Positions 33,718 through 46,839 are shown, numbered from the stretch's first letter. The stretch: 64,000 nt of DNA from Wyeomyia smithii (GCF_029784165.1 NC_073694.1:35507506-35571505), one strand, 5' to 3'. Numbers and translations are program-made. The notes: generated from the sequence alone by a model not told the origin.

Positions 33718-34440
33718 CCTAATGCCAATATCGCACAGGTTCCTGAAAAGCTTTTCTCTTTTGTGCGGACTCATCCCTGCGCCCAAAGATGTTTGATTTA
33801 TTGTGGTGTTGGTTTTTTGACTCTGCACTTTCAATTATTAGCAGTATCGCTATTTAAATAATTTTTCATTTTATATCCGTAGTTTTACCCTCCTGTTTCA
33901 AGCTTCCTGCTCTTTTACATTGAGCCTTTTTCCATCCCACCAACATGACCAATTTACATACCCTGGAGAGAGACCTCAGCCATCGTTCCGCTTTGGCCAG
34001 TTTTATTGTATGACGGACTGATTACGTCAAGAGGAAAGAGTCTTATCGAAGCCTCGTTTCTAGTGCCAATATCACCGGTTACAATTCTCTGGAGAGGAAT
34101 AATATTTCTCTGGTCAGTTTTACTATAGGAAGGATTTATATTGTCGAGAGAGAGGAGTCTTATCGAAACCTCGTGCCTCCAGCCAATATCGCGCCATAAT
34201 TACAATCCCCTAAAGAGAACTATGATACGTTACCCAGATTAGTTTTATACCTCAGATGACTTATGTTTGTAGGGAGGAAAGGTAACGGGGGAACTTTAGA
34301 GTCCAGCTTGAAGGAAGGGTATGAAACAGAGAGCCTGAGAATAAACCGATGCTGAAGTCTTTTGACAACCAAATGGCCTGATTCTACTAAGATTCGAACC
34401 CACGTCCTCCCGGTTGTCAAAGCAAAAGTACTCTTTTGCT
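33718..34440. repeat. tRNA-headed composite repeat, copy 1
   Basis: Shares long stretches with 41700-42300: a gtgcggac...tttattgtg block near 33765, a block ending ttgacaaccaaatggcctga near 34380, and a cca..tcgc motif. Three diverged ~110-bp sub-repeats (boundaries near 33940, 34056 and 34167) each contain cctcg..cc..tgccaatatc and tctgg/tagagag motifs. On the minus strand, gtgggttcgaatc (about 34390-34402) is a pol III B box. Confidence 0.65.
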
Positions 34441-37400
34441 ATTATTTAAACGTGAGCTTGGGCAAAAGAAGTAGAATTCTCGTTAATGAAACTCAAGTAA
34501 AATGACAGACTTATCAGTAATCCTTTCATCAAAGCAACGAAAAAAAACATTGCCGAATAGAATAGCTACTCAAATTCAAACAACGACTGTGATGAAATTT
34601 ATAGGGAAATATGGCTTTACAGTTCTAACAGTGAATCAAAAAGCTGCTATGTTTTATGTCCGACGTTTCGGCCTATGAACTCCATCGTTAATACTGAACA
34701 GTCGTATCTCTCCATAAACAATTCATTTTATATATGTTTTTGAACAGTTTCTGACAAAATGGCCTGACACGTTCATTAAAGTCCGCCCTTTGTGTTTTTT
34801 ATCAAAAATGTTTTTTTATCATGCACAAACTTACCTCCGAATAACTGTAACAAAAGATTTTTTCTCTGTGCCGATTTTTCCACCTGAAAAATTCTCATTT
34901 TTATCATAACTTCTGCCCATGATTTTTTGCATTTTTCCATTTTTTTTTGTTTTCAAAATTGTGTGATTTTTATGGCCCTGTATTATTTCTGGAGATTGTA
35001 AAGTTCTTTCTTCAAAAATAACAAAAAAGGTAAAAAATTAAAATAAGCACGAATTTTTATACAAAGTTATATTCTTCATCGAAACAATCAAGAAGACTCC
35101 ATTAGACAAGAGATTCAATATTCTCTTGAATGTAGAACACATTTCCCTTCAGAATATGAATTATTTATCTGGGTATTTTTGCGTACGAATGAGTAATTCA
35201 CAGTGCAATTAACTGTTTCATAACCTTTTAATTTAGATTAACAGAGAGGTAAAATGTTCAGAAGAAATTTGCATTTTTGTATATAAAATATGTACAAAAT
35301 CAAGGAAAAAAACTATCTTGAAAATAATGATTTGAGTAACCATTCCGAATAATACTTTTTTCCAGCTTTTTGAATACAAGAGATATACATTAGACATCTT
35401 CAACAAGTTGCTAGCAAAAACATCTGCTACAATTTTTTAAAGACACTGTTTGTCTATCGTATTGTCCTGAAAAAAAATCATTGAATCGTTCATTTTAAAA
35501 GAAGTGCTATAAAATGCATAGAAACCTTTCCAAATGAAGAATATCACTAAAATCAAATGTGAGGACGCTATTAGTTTAGAGCACGAAATCGGCAAATTAA
35601 AATCGAATAGAAGATGAAGAATGAGAATAATGAAGGATAATGAAGGATAATGAAGGATAACATTTTGTACAACTCTCCAATAAACCATGCATCATCATAC
35701 GTTTTAGCGCTTACATTCGCAGTTTAGTAGAATTGTTTTAATATTTTTTTAATATAATTTAGTATAAAATCTTAATAGAATTATTTAAATAATATTATAA
35801 TATAATTTGTATAAAAATTAAGTAGAAATATTTAAAAATATTTGAAAAAGTTTCACTCAATTTATAAAACGAATGTCAAAATCAAAATAAATAAGATAAT
35901 AAGTTCAGGGATGTTGATATTAAACTGACTTGGGTGCACGGAATCGTAAAACGAAACAACGTAAAATTTGTACACCAACTTTTTTTATTCTAAATAACCA
36001 GCACCACCCACGGTGAGGTGGCGTTATAACTTGAATAACCAAGTACTTAGTGAACACACTTGTTGACGCATTATTCTCCTGGCAAACTTACGATATTTGT
36101 TAAAAAAAGAGCTACCTAGGCTTCCCACCCAACTCAAGCCTACGCACGTTTGCTAGAAGTAGTCTTTTAGTAATGGTCGTTTATCTTTTAATTGACCAAT
36201 TGTTGAGAAACGCGGCACCCATTGCGCACACAGTTCCATGAATCTTATAATGATATTCAACGAAAATTTTGGTCTGATATTAAAATAAAATAAAATACTA
36301 CTATATTACTTTATCACTTTATTCGTAAAAATATAAGATGTCTGGAGCAGAATTGTAGTGGAACTAAATCAGTTAGTTAAACAATATTATAAAAGATGAT
36401 GAAATTTTATCAGAAATAATACACCCCAGTTTTTTTTTCATCTTGAGCCCCATCTTTAACTAAATTCGACTAAACTGTTAACCAACGCAAAATCTTCTTC
36501 CAGCAACCGTCGTCGCGACCAACCCTGGCTAAACGAGCCCTGGCCTGCAAAACAGAACAAGAGCCACTGTTAAACGTTAGGTATCGCCTGCCGAGCTGGG
36601 ACAAAAATAATTACGTTGGGATTTCCTGAGCAATTAAAATCAGAGAATCACTTATTGGATGATTTACCGGGAAGCGACCGGTTCGGTCAGTCCCTCGTTC
36701 GGGCCAGGTATAATCCTCTTTGGTCAACTGGAGTTACTCACTTCGGTGGACGCTGATACGTAGGCACTGACTCTTCGCCCGACTGTGATCCGTACAATTT
36801 GTGACAATTTGTGTCGATTGCCCTGCCGGCAGAAGGGTGGACTGTCGATAGTCATCCCGAAGCCCCGTGACTGACTGGTTAACTCCTACGGTGCGTATGC
36901 AAGAAACATTCAGCAAAGGGACCGCGATAGACAATGAACTGGCCGTTTCACAATAGGTGTGCACTTCAAGTGTAATTAAACCGGATCTGTGCTCACTAAC
37001 AACCAACGTGACAGGTGAGTTTTAGAGCAAGATTTATCACCGAAACGTCGGCTCACTACCAAACGCTTGTAGTGAAGCATCTATACACACTGTGGGTACC
37101 AGACAAGCTGCTGCTGCTGCCCTTTCGCCAAAACGTGAACGAGTGCAGTTCGGGTGTTGCTTCGAAAGATGCAAATAACACGGCACGCGTCATGTGTGTA
37201 GGTCGCGACGTTGCCGCGCCTACAATCTGATGAACATGACAAAAATTTTACGGTGGATACCACTCGTAAATTTACTTCATTATAGCGGCGGTGAAATTTG
37301 GAGCAGAATCCCATGACCTACCAGGTAAAAACGGATCATGTTTCTCCCAAAATAGGCTGACGTTTGATTAATACAAACAATATCCAACTCCTAAGAAAGC

Positions 37401-38608
37401 AAAGTACTGTCAATTAAAAACCAGTGAAACATGTTCAACAATGCAGGAAAGAAATTGACAAGCCGTGACGAAGGTGTATGCTACGACAGTTTTCCCCGAG
37501 CCCCGGTAATCGAAATTTGTATTTGTTTTGCACACCTCCGAACCCCGCCCGTTCCTCGTCGGAATCATCGTCAAACCTAGCAAATCGAGTGTAAATCGTT
37601 TACTAATCCATTATCGTCTCCGTTGAATGTGCGTAAACACGTCACAAGCTACAATCGAAGTGAAACTGTGTACTTGGTGGTAAGGTTTGCCAGTCTACTC
37701 TCACCACTTTTCAGAGTACGGAATGGCAAGGATGAGGAAACATGAATCCTAAACCATCACATCAGTCAGTTGTTTGTTGGCAGTTCAGAGGCTGGATGCC
37801 AATATTTGCTTTGTCATGGGTTTGTGAATTCCACCGGGAGGACTTAAGGATAATAAAACATACTAGAAGGATTTGGGAAATTTCAGTTTTGATCTTATCA
37901 ATTATTAGAGTCTAACTGAGTTTAAGAAACAAGTTTATGCATAAGAACATAAAACAGTAAAAATGAGTTTTTGGCTACAATATTCGAAAGTATTCTTACA
38001 AAATCATACGTGATGATATATGAATTTCCTATGAAATTATATATGAATCAAATCAAACTTCAATTTTTGTATTTTTTTTTTGTTTTTTTTTACCTTTCAG
38101 CATCTGCTTTAAATGGTCGTAATTTCTAACAGATTTGCAAGCATAAATATTGTCAGAACATTTGACGCAGCGCTGTTAAGAATATCAACCCAACTAGAAT
38201 TTATATAAATATTAGAACAGAAAATTAAAAATAAATAAGACTTAAAAATTACAAATGATTATAAAAAATGAATAAAATCTCGAATTACTTCACATTTTCT
38301 AGAAATTTTGTATGAAACCTAATTTCAGTATAATCTCACAAATTGCGTGAATTGGTGATATTCAATACCAACTTGTGTTTGAAACAAATTATAAAGCATA
38401 ACATACCTCCTCCGAAACTTTAATTAAAACATTTCCATGTGAAAACCAAACAACGCTCCGACGCTGTTTGCTAAGCCATTCATTCGGCCGCCTAATGCTA
38501 GACCGTGTAAAAAATTTGAAAAGATCAAAATCTCATTGCTCTATATCACTTTGGGCCACCGTGAACTAGCGACAAGAGGAGGTTTTTTTTCCTGCTCTCA
38601 AACAACTA
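34441..38608. other. Long AT-rich unassigned stretch
   Basis: No gene identified. 35610-35660 holds three copies of an aatgaaggat repeat, and 35710-35860 is very AT-rich. 36460-37830 is GC-richer and includes a consensus splice donor (CAG|GTGAG at 37013), so a non-coding first exon is possible but unsupported. 38000-38600 is AT-rich. Confidence 0.35.
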
Positions 38609-39451
38609 AGGGACCATCCATTAATGATGTCACGCGTTTAGGGGGGGGAGGGGGTTTCAATTATTGCGACATTTTGTGACATATGGGGGAGGGGGGTTAG
38701 CTTGAGTGTGACATCACATTTAAACTCAAAAAAAAGTAAATAAATAAATAAAAAAGTCACATACCTAATCACAGAGTTCAACTCAGAACTATTTATGATA
38801 TTTGCATCTTTCATTCATAGTTTTACGATCCCTTTTTTTGCTTATGATTTGCTTTAGATAGAATAAATGACAATTTTTTTCACGTTAAAAAGCATAATGT
38901 TCGTTAATTCTGTTTTACCGTGCATGTTCGTTTATGAATGACAGCGCAATTTCATTAATTTATAGTGTCTCTCAATCCAATCCATCCCAAAATTGTGCCA
39001 AAACGTAAATAAAAATGCTTGGCTATTGTAACATGTGGAGAAGATTTGGATTGCGAATTGATTGAAGAAGAGGAACTAAATATTAATGGTCTTTCAAAAA
39101 TCAGCAATGATGCTGCAATTACTGTCTCGGCTTTCTATGTCGTCGATATGCGACTCCATCAACAGCATCCTTGAACTTAGAACTAAACGCCTTTTCTAGT
39201 TATCTTCTATAATCTTCTTTTCCTTTTAGTTTCAGTTTTTCTTTCAGTAAAATCATTCTTATTAAGAAAAAATGCATTCTTAACAAATTTCTCGATTTTC
39301 AATCAATTATTACCAAAAAAGGGGGAGGGGGCTTAAAAACGTGACGTAATTAAAGGGGGGGGGGTCAAGGAAGTAGTGACAGTTTGTGACAAAGGGGAGG
39401 GGGAGTTAATTTTTTCCAAATTTTGCGTGACATCATTAATGGATCGTCCCT
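38609..39451. mobile_element. TIR element with subterminal G-tracts
   Basis: Inverted ends agggac(c/g)atccattaatgatgtcacgc differ at one position over about 27 bp. The flanks aacaacta (38601-38608) and aacggcta (39452-39459) match at 6 of 8 positions, compatible with a decayed 8-bp duplication. G-runs of 5-10 occur near both ends on the same strand (38640-38698 and 39320-39405), embedded in a ~90-bp direct repeat (gacattttgtgacat... and gacagtttgtgacaa...). No transposase. Confidence 0.78.
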
Positions 39452-41369
39452 AACGGCTATGGCTTTTTTAGCGTACGTGGTTTACAAGTGAGCACCTTTT
39501 GGAATGTTTTACTGCGCGCTGCTAACGCTAGGGTAACCCGACAGTAGTTGAACAACTTTGATTCGATGGTTATTGACAGCACAACCCTATCACCGCCGCT
39601 GCCGGTTCCACACAATTCATTTGAACCATGAGGCAGGGAAGAGAGCAAAGATATTCCGAATGAGCCGAGTTTAATTATTACCTTTTCGACGTTTTTATGT
39701 TTTTTTTTCTCTGTACACACGTGACGACGCACGGCAAAGGATTAATATTAGCAACCAACGACAACGACCGGGGAGAGGGGTGACGGGAAGGAAAATTCAT
39801 CTCCTGCGTCGCTGCTTTTTTTTGCGCTTTGTTTTGTTTGGGCGCAACTGTTGAAGAACTGATCTTTTGGCCGGATACCGGGGTTCTCTCGTTTACGGTG
39901 CGGGCTTCGGTAACATGTGTGGGAGGACTCTCGGGTTTCCTACCGGTTAAATGCCGTTCGAATGTCCGAATTCCGAAAAGGGAGTACATTTGTGGGCAGG
40001 AATGATGAATGAAATAACGTTCGCCGGGGGTGGTTTTCCGGATTCTGGAGTGGATGAAAAAGTTACCCGCTTCGCAATGGAAGAGGCCGGTAGGTAATAA
40101 TAGCGATCCGTGCATCCTCACAACGTCATTAATATTTGCCCAAGGCTAGCGTGTTTGGAGCCACGCGTGTTTTTCTGCCGTCCGGATCCGGACGCACGGA
40201 AGGAGATTACGGGGTGCCTTTTGGAGTAGTTGAAAGGTGCTACAGATATTTATTTGCAGCAAACCGAAGTAACATTTACACCAACTGGACGACGGGGGTG
40301 GATTATGAAACGGATAAAAACACTAATTCCAATGTGATGGTCATTCTAGCAGCCGAACGTCCGTCTGTAAAAGAATCTACGGATAAACAAAATATTCTTA
40401 ACCATACCGCTTCACTTATATATTTTTAACAACAAATTTATGAAAAGGTTAATGTTACTATACTCCATCGAAAGTAAGTCATCAATTTCTCCCTCCAACG
40501 GTGATCGAGAAATCCACCACTCTCGGTTTGTCATCGCGTTCAATATTCATAAAAGAAAAGATTTTCTTTTTCGTGTGAAGCCACCTCAATCAGGGGCATA
40601 AATTTCCCACCCCCTCGGAACGGCGAGCAAATATCTAGTTGTTTCGATGCAAAGTAACAACAAAAAAACAACACGAAACACTAAAATCGCTTGTTCCGCT
40701 TGCATAACATCGACCCTCATCGGATGATTTTATGCCTTTCAATCTTCTCCCTGCTCCGGGGGCCACTTTCCGCCCGCCGCAGGGAGTCCGGGTATGAAAT
40801 GGAAGCACCTTTCCCGGATTCCCGGACACAACCACCGGGAGTCGGGAGTCAGCTCAAGATGAAGGTATAAAAATGTAATAATAAAGATTATGACAAGCAA
40901 AATTCCGCCGCTTGATGAGTTGCACACATTTTCGCTGAAGGCGAAAACTTGCTCACTGAAGACGGGGATGAGCCCACCTTGTACTCATTTGTTTTTTAGC
41001 TCTCGGTGAACGGTTTTACTGTGATCTCCCGCATAGCCTCTGGCTGATGAGAACAGTACAAGAGAAAAAAACGAGGCAGTATCCGTTCTGGCTGCAAACA
41101 TTGGGCGTTCTGCTCGATTTTACTTTATCGGATTTTGATGCTTTTATGAATGTTTTATCGGGATTGGTTTCGGCAGGTTATGGGTGCATATTTTATTGAA
41201 TCTGACTTTGGTTGATTATTTTTTCTGCTTTCTTACATTACATAATTACAGCAACTGCTTCTGTGTTGCTGAATCGTAAACTTCGGCGAAGTAGGTATTG
41301 AAGAAATATTTGTTATACGAAGCAATCACTTAAATTATATATACAGATCACGTAATTAAAATCGTTCCT
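39452..41369. other. Unassigned sequence
   Basis: Moderate GC, with a 145-codon antisense frame (ATG at 40115, stop at 39678) of unremarkable basic composition and no known domain. Nothing else supported. Confidence 0.35.
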
Positions 41370-41700
41370 CAGCGTTTCCAAACATCGCAAAAAATAAACA
41401 TTCATAGAAAACGAACAGAAAAGGTTAGGGACAAAAAGATACAAAACAAGAAATAGGGCAGAAACAAAAAGTTCCTAACAAAGAAGAGAAGAAGAGAAAA
41501 ACATTTAGAGTAGGACTAGAACATACAGTAAATTCCAACATACAATGTTGGAAAAAGTCCAAAAGAATCTAAATCTAAAAAAATATGGGTAGAAACTTAA
41601 ACTAAAGAAGAATGAAAGATGTAAGAGAGGAATATTAGAATAATGCCGATTCAAGCATACAAGTTGTAACAAGTCGTATAAATTCTAAATAAGTTTTAAA
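41370..41700 (-). repeat. A-rich block (T-rich family, inverted), left part
   Basis: Plus strand is A/G-rich. Read on the minus strand it has the same texture as the 19-25 kb T-rich blocks. Separated from 42300-43110 by the composite repeat. Confidence 0.5.
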
Positions 41701-42300
41701 GGTTTTAACGAAAATCGGTCTTTTCTTGCTGTGTGGATCCTCTGCGACCAGAGACATTCGATCTATTGTGATATTGCCCAGGTGTTTTTTATATTCCGCA
41801 CTTCATATTATTGACATAATCCCTATTGAAGTAAATGGACATGCTTATCATTTATATTCGTGTTTGTGTGTCGGTTTTACCCTTCCGTGGTGCTACATTC
41901 CGTATCGGAACTCGACCTTCTGTTTATTATACACAGAGTTCGCAGCCAACTGTTAAGTTTACAGGACAATTGCGGGGCTAGCGCTACGATCCTACTGACA
42001 CTAACAGTCTCTCCCGAGCCGAGACTCGAACCTACGACGACCGGCTTGTTAGGCCAGCCTCGTACTTCAAGACCAGCTGGGAGAGTCCAACCTACCAATA
42101 TCGCCAAATTACAACTCTCTGAAGTGTACTCACTTTCATACGTTAATCAGACCAGTTCAATCATAAGAGGGACTTATTTTTGTTAGGATGAGAGTCAACA
42201 AGGGTACTGTAGAATTCAACTTGAAGGAGGGGTATGGGGCGAGGAGCCTGATGTCCTTTGACAACCAAATGGCCTGATTCTACTAAGTCTTAGTCCTGCT
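41700..42300. repeat. tRNA-headed composite repeat, copy 2
   Basis: Second copy of the repeat at 33.7-34.4 kb in the same orientation. It shares the block ending ttgacaaccaaatggcctga (about 42258-42278) followed by ttctactaag, the block near 41750-41820, and accaatatcgcc. It sits inside the A-rich block. Confidence 0.7.
42010..42084 (-). other. tRNA-Val(AAC)-like SINE head
   Basis: A 75-nt stretch with a 6-of-7 acceptor pairing (tctccc / gggaga), an anticodon arm ctggc-ctaacaa-gccgg with AAC at the anticodon position, and a B box ggttcgagtct. The body continues with non-tRNA sequence, so it is a tRNA-derived SINE rather than a gene. Confidence 0.6.
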
Positions 42301-43110
42301 CGAAAAAATATTGTCATAATTCATAATTGGAAACTAATAGTCACGAAAAAGGCTAGAATCTGAAATATGGCTGAAATGAAATAATAAGGTGAAAAATGTG
42401 AAATCAAATCCAACGTATTACACAGTCCAATGAAAAATGTAATCCAAAAGAAGGCAAAATAATTCTGAAAATTATCTAAAAACGTAGAACAAAAATTTTA
42501 TACATATAAAGCAGTTATGCAAAAGCACATTGAAATTGTTTCTCCTCTTCTTCAAATATCAAACCCCCAATGTCTCCTTCGAAAGCTGCGTCATTTATGG
42601 ATGATCCCTTGAACTAAGTAAAATATGTAAAATAGAACGATCTGAGCAGACAAAGAAAATAAATGAAATGGAGAAACTGAATTAGTAAAATGGAAGCATC
42701 ACAAACAAAAAAAGTTATAAATAAAAAAATTCGGATGAAAAAAGTCACAGATGAGAAAAAAAATAAGTAAAGGTTGAACAAACTAAATCACATATGAAAC
42801 GTTTCAAAATGAAAATAAAGTATTTGGAATGAACGAGAAAATCGAGGTAATCTGAGAGTGAAACAAGCAAAAACGGCAAGTAGGTAAAATTGGAGAGTAG
42901 GAATAAATGTAAATAACACAAATTATGGAAATATTTGCACAAAAATGGTACAGAGAAAAATAAACAGAAAAAGAATTCATGAATCAATAACTGAAACGAA
43001 ATGTCGACAAAAATAATATGTACAAAATGTGACAACAATCTATACGAAATGAGTAAAGCAAAAACTGAGCAAACCAAACAATCATCGAATATGCATTCCG
43101 CATCGAAGAC
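42300..43110 (-). repeat. A-rich block (T-rich family, inverted), right part
   Basis: The minus strand at about 43075-42960 (cagtttttgctttactcatt..., cagttattgattcatgaatt) aligns with 20025-20055 and 23410-23520 (atagttttgcttatttcatt, tagttattgattttccttct). So the same repeat family occurs here in opposite orientation. Confidence 0.55.
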
Positions 43111-43571
43111 TCGACAAAAACTGATAAACGATCGTTCCGTTGTAATGTATGTACAATTTACCGGGCGACAGGCATTGCTTGCCCGGTACCGGTCATCCTA
43201 GTGTGTTGTGTAAAGATAACCCGTGTTGTGTGGCGGTGTCGCTGCGAAAAGTTCATCCGCACTCTAGGGCGACTCGATACTGTGTGGCTGTCATGCTGCA
43301 TAGCTGCATCGCTGCCGACTACTGCACCGAATGATCGGGTGAACGTGCTATCGATTTGGGACTACGCTTAAAACATAAACAAAGAAAAAAAGAGGTACTA
43401 AATATTTTCTGTCAGTGCTAGTGCGCTAGCTTAAGCGCAATGTATGTAGATTCCTATCCCCTCCTCCCTTCCTTCGTCACCAAACACTCCTGACCCTGTG
43501 TCTTCTGATCAATCCTCTTTTGGCCCTGTTTCAGTCACCTCTCGCCCTAGACTTTTCCAGACGGAGCGATA
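43111..43571. other. Unassigned sequence left of the foldback element
   Basis: GC-richer stretch with a local partial palindrome gctagtgcgctagc near 43420. No gene recognised. Confidence 0.35.
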
Positions 43572-44548
43572 AGCCTGTATCAGACTAACCGTTGTAGCGG
43601 TTGACCGCTACCGTTCCGTTCTTTTTCGACCAATCAGAGCACAGCGGTCGACCGTCGCTTGTTGTTGTTGCAAAAAATAGAATCTTTTCTATTTTTGTCG
43701 CCGACCGTTCCCAACGGTTGCCGGCTGCTGTCATTGACATGGCGAAGGCAAACGAATCTCTTCACACCTACACAAGATCACATACAGAGACATGACAAAT
43801 GAAAATGTGTGCTTCTCTTTTTGGCACACACGACAGCCAGTCAAAACATTGATAGCACCGGCAACGCTGGTTGGCGATGTCAATTTTCGACCAACGCACA
43901 CTGGCAAAAATGAATCCAAATTTTCACTAATTAAAAGCCGCTGGGCTGGATACCTTCAATATAGCATTTCTTATGTAAAATTGGCCAAGAAAACGATAGG
44001 TGATATTTTCATTCTGTTAAGGGCACGGGAAAGGGTCTATATTTTGAAAAATACGCAAAAATAGGGTGAAAAGAGGCGACAAAGACCATTTCCCGTGTCC
44101 TGTCCAAAATGAAACCATCGCCAATCAATTTGTTGACCAATTTTACATAATAAATGCTATATTGAAGGTATCCAGCCCAGCGGCTTTTAATTAGTGGAAA
44201 TTTGGATTCATTTTTGCCAGTGTGCGTTGGTCGAAAATTGACATCGCCAACCAGCGTTGCCGGTGCTATCAATGTTTTGACTGGCTGTCGTGTGTGCCAA
44301 AAAGAGAAGCACACATTTTCATTTGTCATGTCTCTGTATGTGATCTTGTGTAGGTGTGAAGAGATTCGTTTGCCTTCGCCATGTCAATGACAGCACCCGG
44401 CAACCGTTGGGAACGGTCGGCGGAAAAATAGAAAAGATTCTATTTTTTGCAACAACAACAAGCGACGGTCGACCGCTGTGCTCTGATTGGTCGAAAAAGA
44501 ACGGAATGGTAGCGGTCAACCGCTACAACGGTTAGTCTGATACAGGCT
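43572..44548. mobile_element. Foldback element with ~470-bp inverted arms
   Basis: The left arm from 43572 (agcctgtatcagactaacc) is near-identical to the reverse complement of the right arm ending at 44548. Arms extend to about 44040 and from about 44090, becoming less similar toward a short centre. The same peptide (MTNENVCFSFWHTRQ...) is readable from both strands, which shows the arms are a mirror image. Flanked by ata on both sides (3-bp duplication possible). No transposase. Confidence 0.88.
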
Positions 44549-45394
44549 ATAGGCAACTTTTTTGTCTACTTCCGGCCCAAAGCAGAACCACAGTCAAAAT
44601 CGGTAAATATCGTGCAAATCTCTGAAAATCTGATGTCACGTTACAAGGCAATGGCCGAAATTTCGAAGATCAAACCAAACTAGCTCCGTGTCGTGGTAAA
44701 TGACTTGAAATAGGACAAGCATGTTCCGAGATATTTACTCAGAGTACCACGTATATTTACCCACACAAGACGAAGGGATCTGCGATGTCATAACCAATTC
44801 GAGTCTGTGGGATGAAACTTAATAGTGTTTAGCATAGTTGGCCAGTAGAAACATAAAAACTGGAACTATTCCGAGTTGTGCCAGTTTTGACTTCGCCTGC
44901 CAAATTGCTAATCTGCTTTGTCGACCCTGTAGAAAAAAAATGAAAATCAATTATGTTGAACATCTAATAAATGTTTGAATTTAATTATCCTCTTTTGAAG
45001 TGATTGAATTTTGCTACTCCTCCAGCTCTTGTTTTAAAAATAAATCTTTATAACTAATGGCAGCGTGTGGCAGAAAAATAATACTACTACTTCAAATAAA
45101 TTATTTTGAGGTGCTAAAAAGTGCCATCAGTGTGTCACAATAGTTTTTGTTATCACAGACGCATTTTCAGCACTTCATTAGCAAGTACTAAATATTCCAT
45201 ACTAAATATTCCACCATGTTTCTGCGCTTCTGCGTCGATTGGAGGGAATAAAGCAGTCGCGCGTAATGCTTCGGTGTAAACGCGTATCAATCCCGGGTGT
45301 GATTGCTCATCTACGGGGTTTCGAAGTGTAGTGACTCCGTGAGATGTACCCAGAAATTTATGAATTCGTATCTCGCGGTGACCGTTTAGTCAGA
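44549..45394. other. Unassigned AT-rich sequence
   Basis: No gene or repeat boundary supported. Confidence 0.35.
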
Positions 45395-46040
45395 TCGGAG
45401 TAAATTTCGTTCGGTCGATGAATATTATGATTAAATTAATGGCTACGCAATGTATTTCAAAGAACCGCATCCGCTGAAATGCGTTTGACTCCTGGAAGAT
45501 ATTCTTGGATATTTCGGGTGGTAGATAATTTTTCCGTGCGCGTCGTTCGCATGGGATCGCGTCGTTTGACAAGGGGGCTGAGAAAAAAACACAAACCTTC
45601 CATTCCACCGCTGTCGTGGAGATGCAGAGCTAAACTCGGTTCGGTTCAATGGTTAAACCGGAGATTGCTCTCGCGTTGCTTTTCTATAAACGCATCGCAA
45701 ATTGAAGTAGGTTCATTCGGTATATAAATATCATGAATAATCTACTGACTGCGCATTGTATACTTTTCAAAGAACCGCGTTTGCCAGAGTGCGTATACTT
45801 TCCCTAGGAATATTATGTTTTGGTAACAATCACTTAGGTGCTTCTGGCGACGAATGGTCTTCGCGCGCGCCGCTCACCTGGATTCGCGGTGTTGGGCAGG
45901 AAAGGTAATCATCTATCGCCTTCTTAATGAGTTAACGTCCCACGCAACATTGTTTGATTCCGTCACTTACCACGGTTACGCAACCCTTCTTTTCCGTCGC
46001 AGCCATGGAGATGCAGAGGTACACTCGATCTCCGACAACA
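45395..46040 (+). repeat. Two diverged ~310-bp tandem units
   Basis: tcaaagaaccgc recurs at about 45457 and 45767, with flanking similarity (tgaatattatgatta / atcatgaataat before it; gcgcgtcgttcgc / cgcgcgccgctc after). tggagatgcagag recurs at about 45617 and 46005. Confidence 0.6.
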
Positions 46041-46138
46041 ACGACTGTTACACCTCCTTCCTTACAATATTCTTCCTCACCCCAACGATCGCAAGGACGT
46101 GAAGATGGTTAACTAATCAACAAGGCTCTAAATTAAGC

Positions 46139-46839
46139 TGTCCCAAAATAAAATCGATATTTAAAAAGTCGAGATGCTCAGCCCTAAATTGAAAGATAAT
46201 GTTATTTATAGCATTATTGAAGATCATTTCAACTTTCTAAAAAATTGTTTTCAGGTCGCCCAAACGTGATTTATGAAAAAAATGACTAGCTACAAATTCA
46301 CTTTTTGCACTCTTTTCCATATATTTTCATATAAATGATCCTTGATATCTTATCGGAGGACTGAGATATTGGCGTTTTTACATGTGATGGAAAACCATGC
46401 ATTTTCACAAAAATGCCACTAAAACTCAATATCTCTGCAGTACAAAAATCAGATCTCGATCTAAAAAACAACTTTTCATCTGTGTTTTGAAGGGTTTTAT
46501 TTAAAAATTATGGGAGAATTTAATTTTTCTGTTTCGTTTAATGGGCTCTGTAAGTCAATAACTAAATGCGATGCTGAACTAAACCATGCAAAATATTCAA
46601 AAACAACGCCACAAAAATAAAAAATATATAGAAAAATGTAGGAATCGAACAGAATTGAAAAAAGTGCAAAAGAGTGGTTTCGTAGCTTAAAAAAGTCATT
46701 TTTTCATAAATCACGGTTGGGAACCATGAAAACAATTTTTTTAAAAAGCCGAAATGTTCTACAAAAATGCTGTAAATAACATTATCTTTCAATTTAGTAC
46801 TGAGCATCTTGACTTTTTAAACATCGTTTTTTTAGGACA
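46139..46839. mobile_element. ~700-bp TIR element
   Basis: tgtcccaaaataaaatcgat...aaaaagtcgagatgctca at the left matches the reverse complement of the right end (tgtcctaaaaaaacgat...aaaaagtcaagatgctca). Inverted similarity extends about 200 bp inward (attgaaagataatgttattt; gatttatgaaaaaa). No target duplication resolved and no transposase. Confidence 0.72.

Noticed and set aside
37013..37021. Consensus splice donor as evidence of a host gene
   Set aside because: A lone donor without an open exon, acceptor or protein motif is not sufficient.
39678..40115. 145-codon antisense frame
   Set aside because: Basic low-complexity composition, no signal, domain or splice support.
43792..44329. Two similar small proteins on opposite strands
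   Set aside because: They are the same sequence read from mirrored arms of the foldback element, not independent genes.
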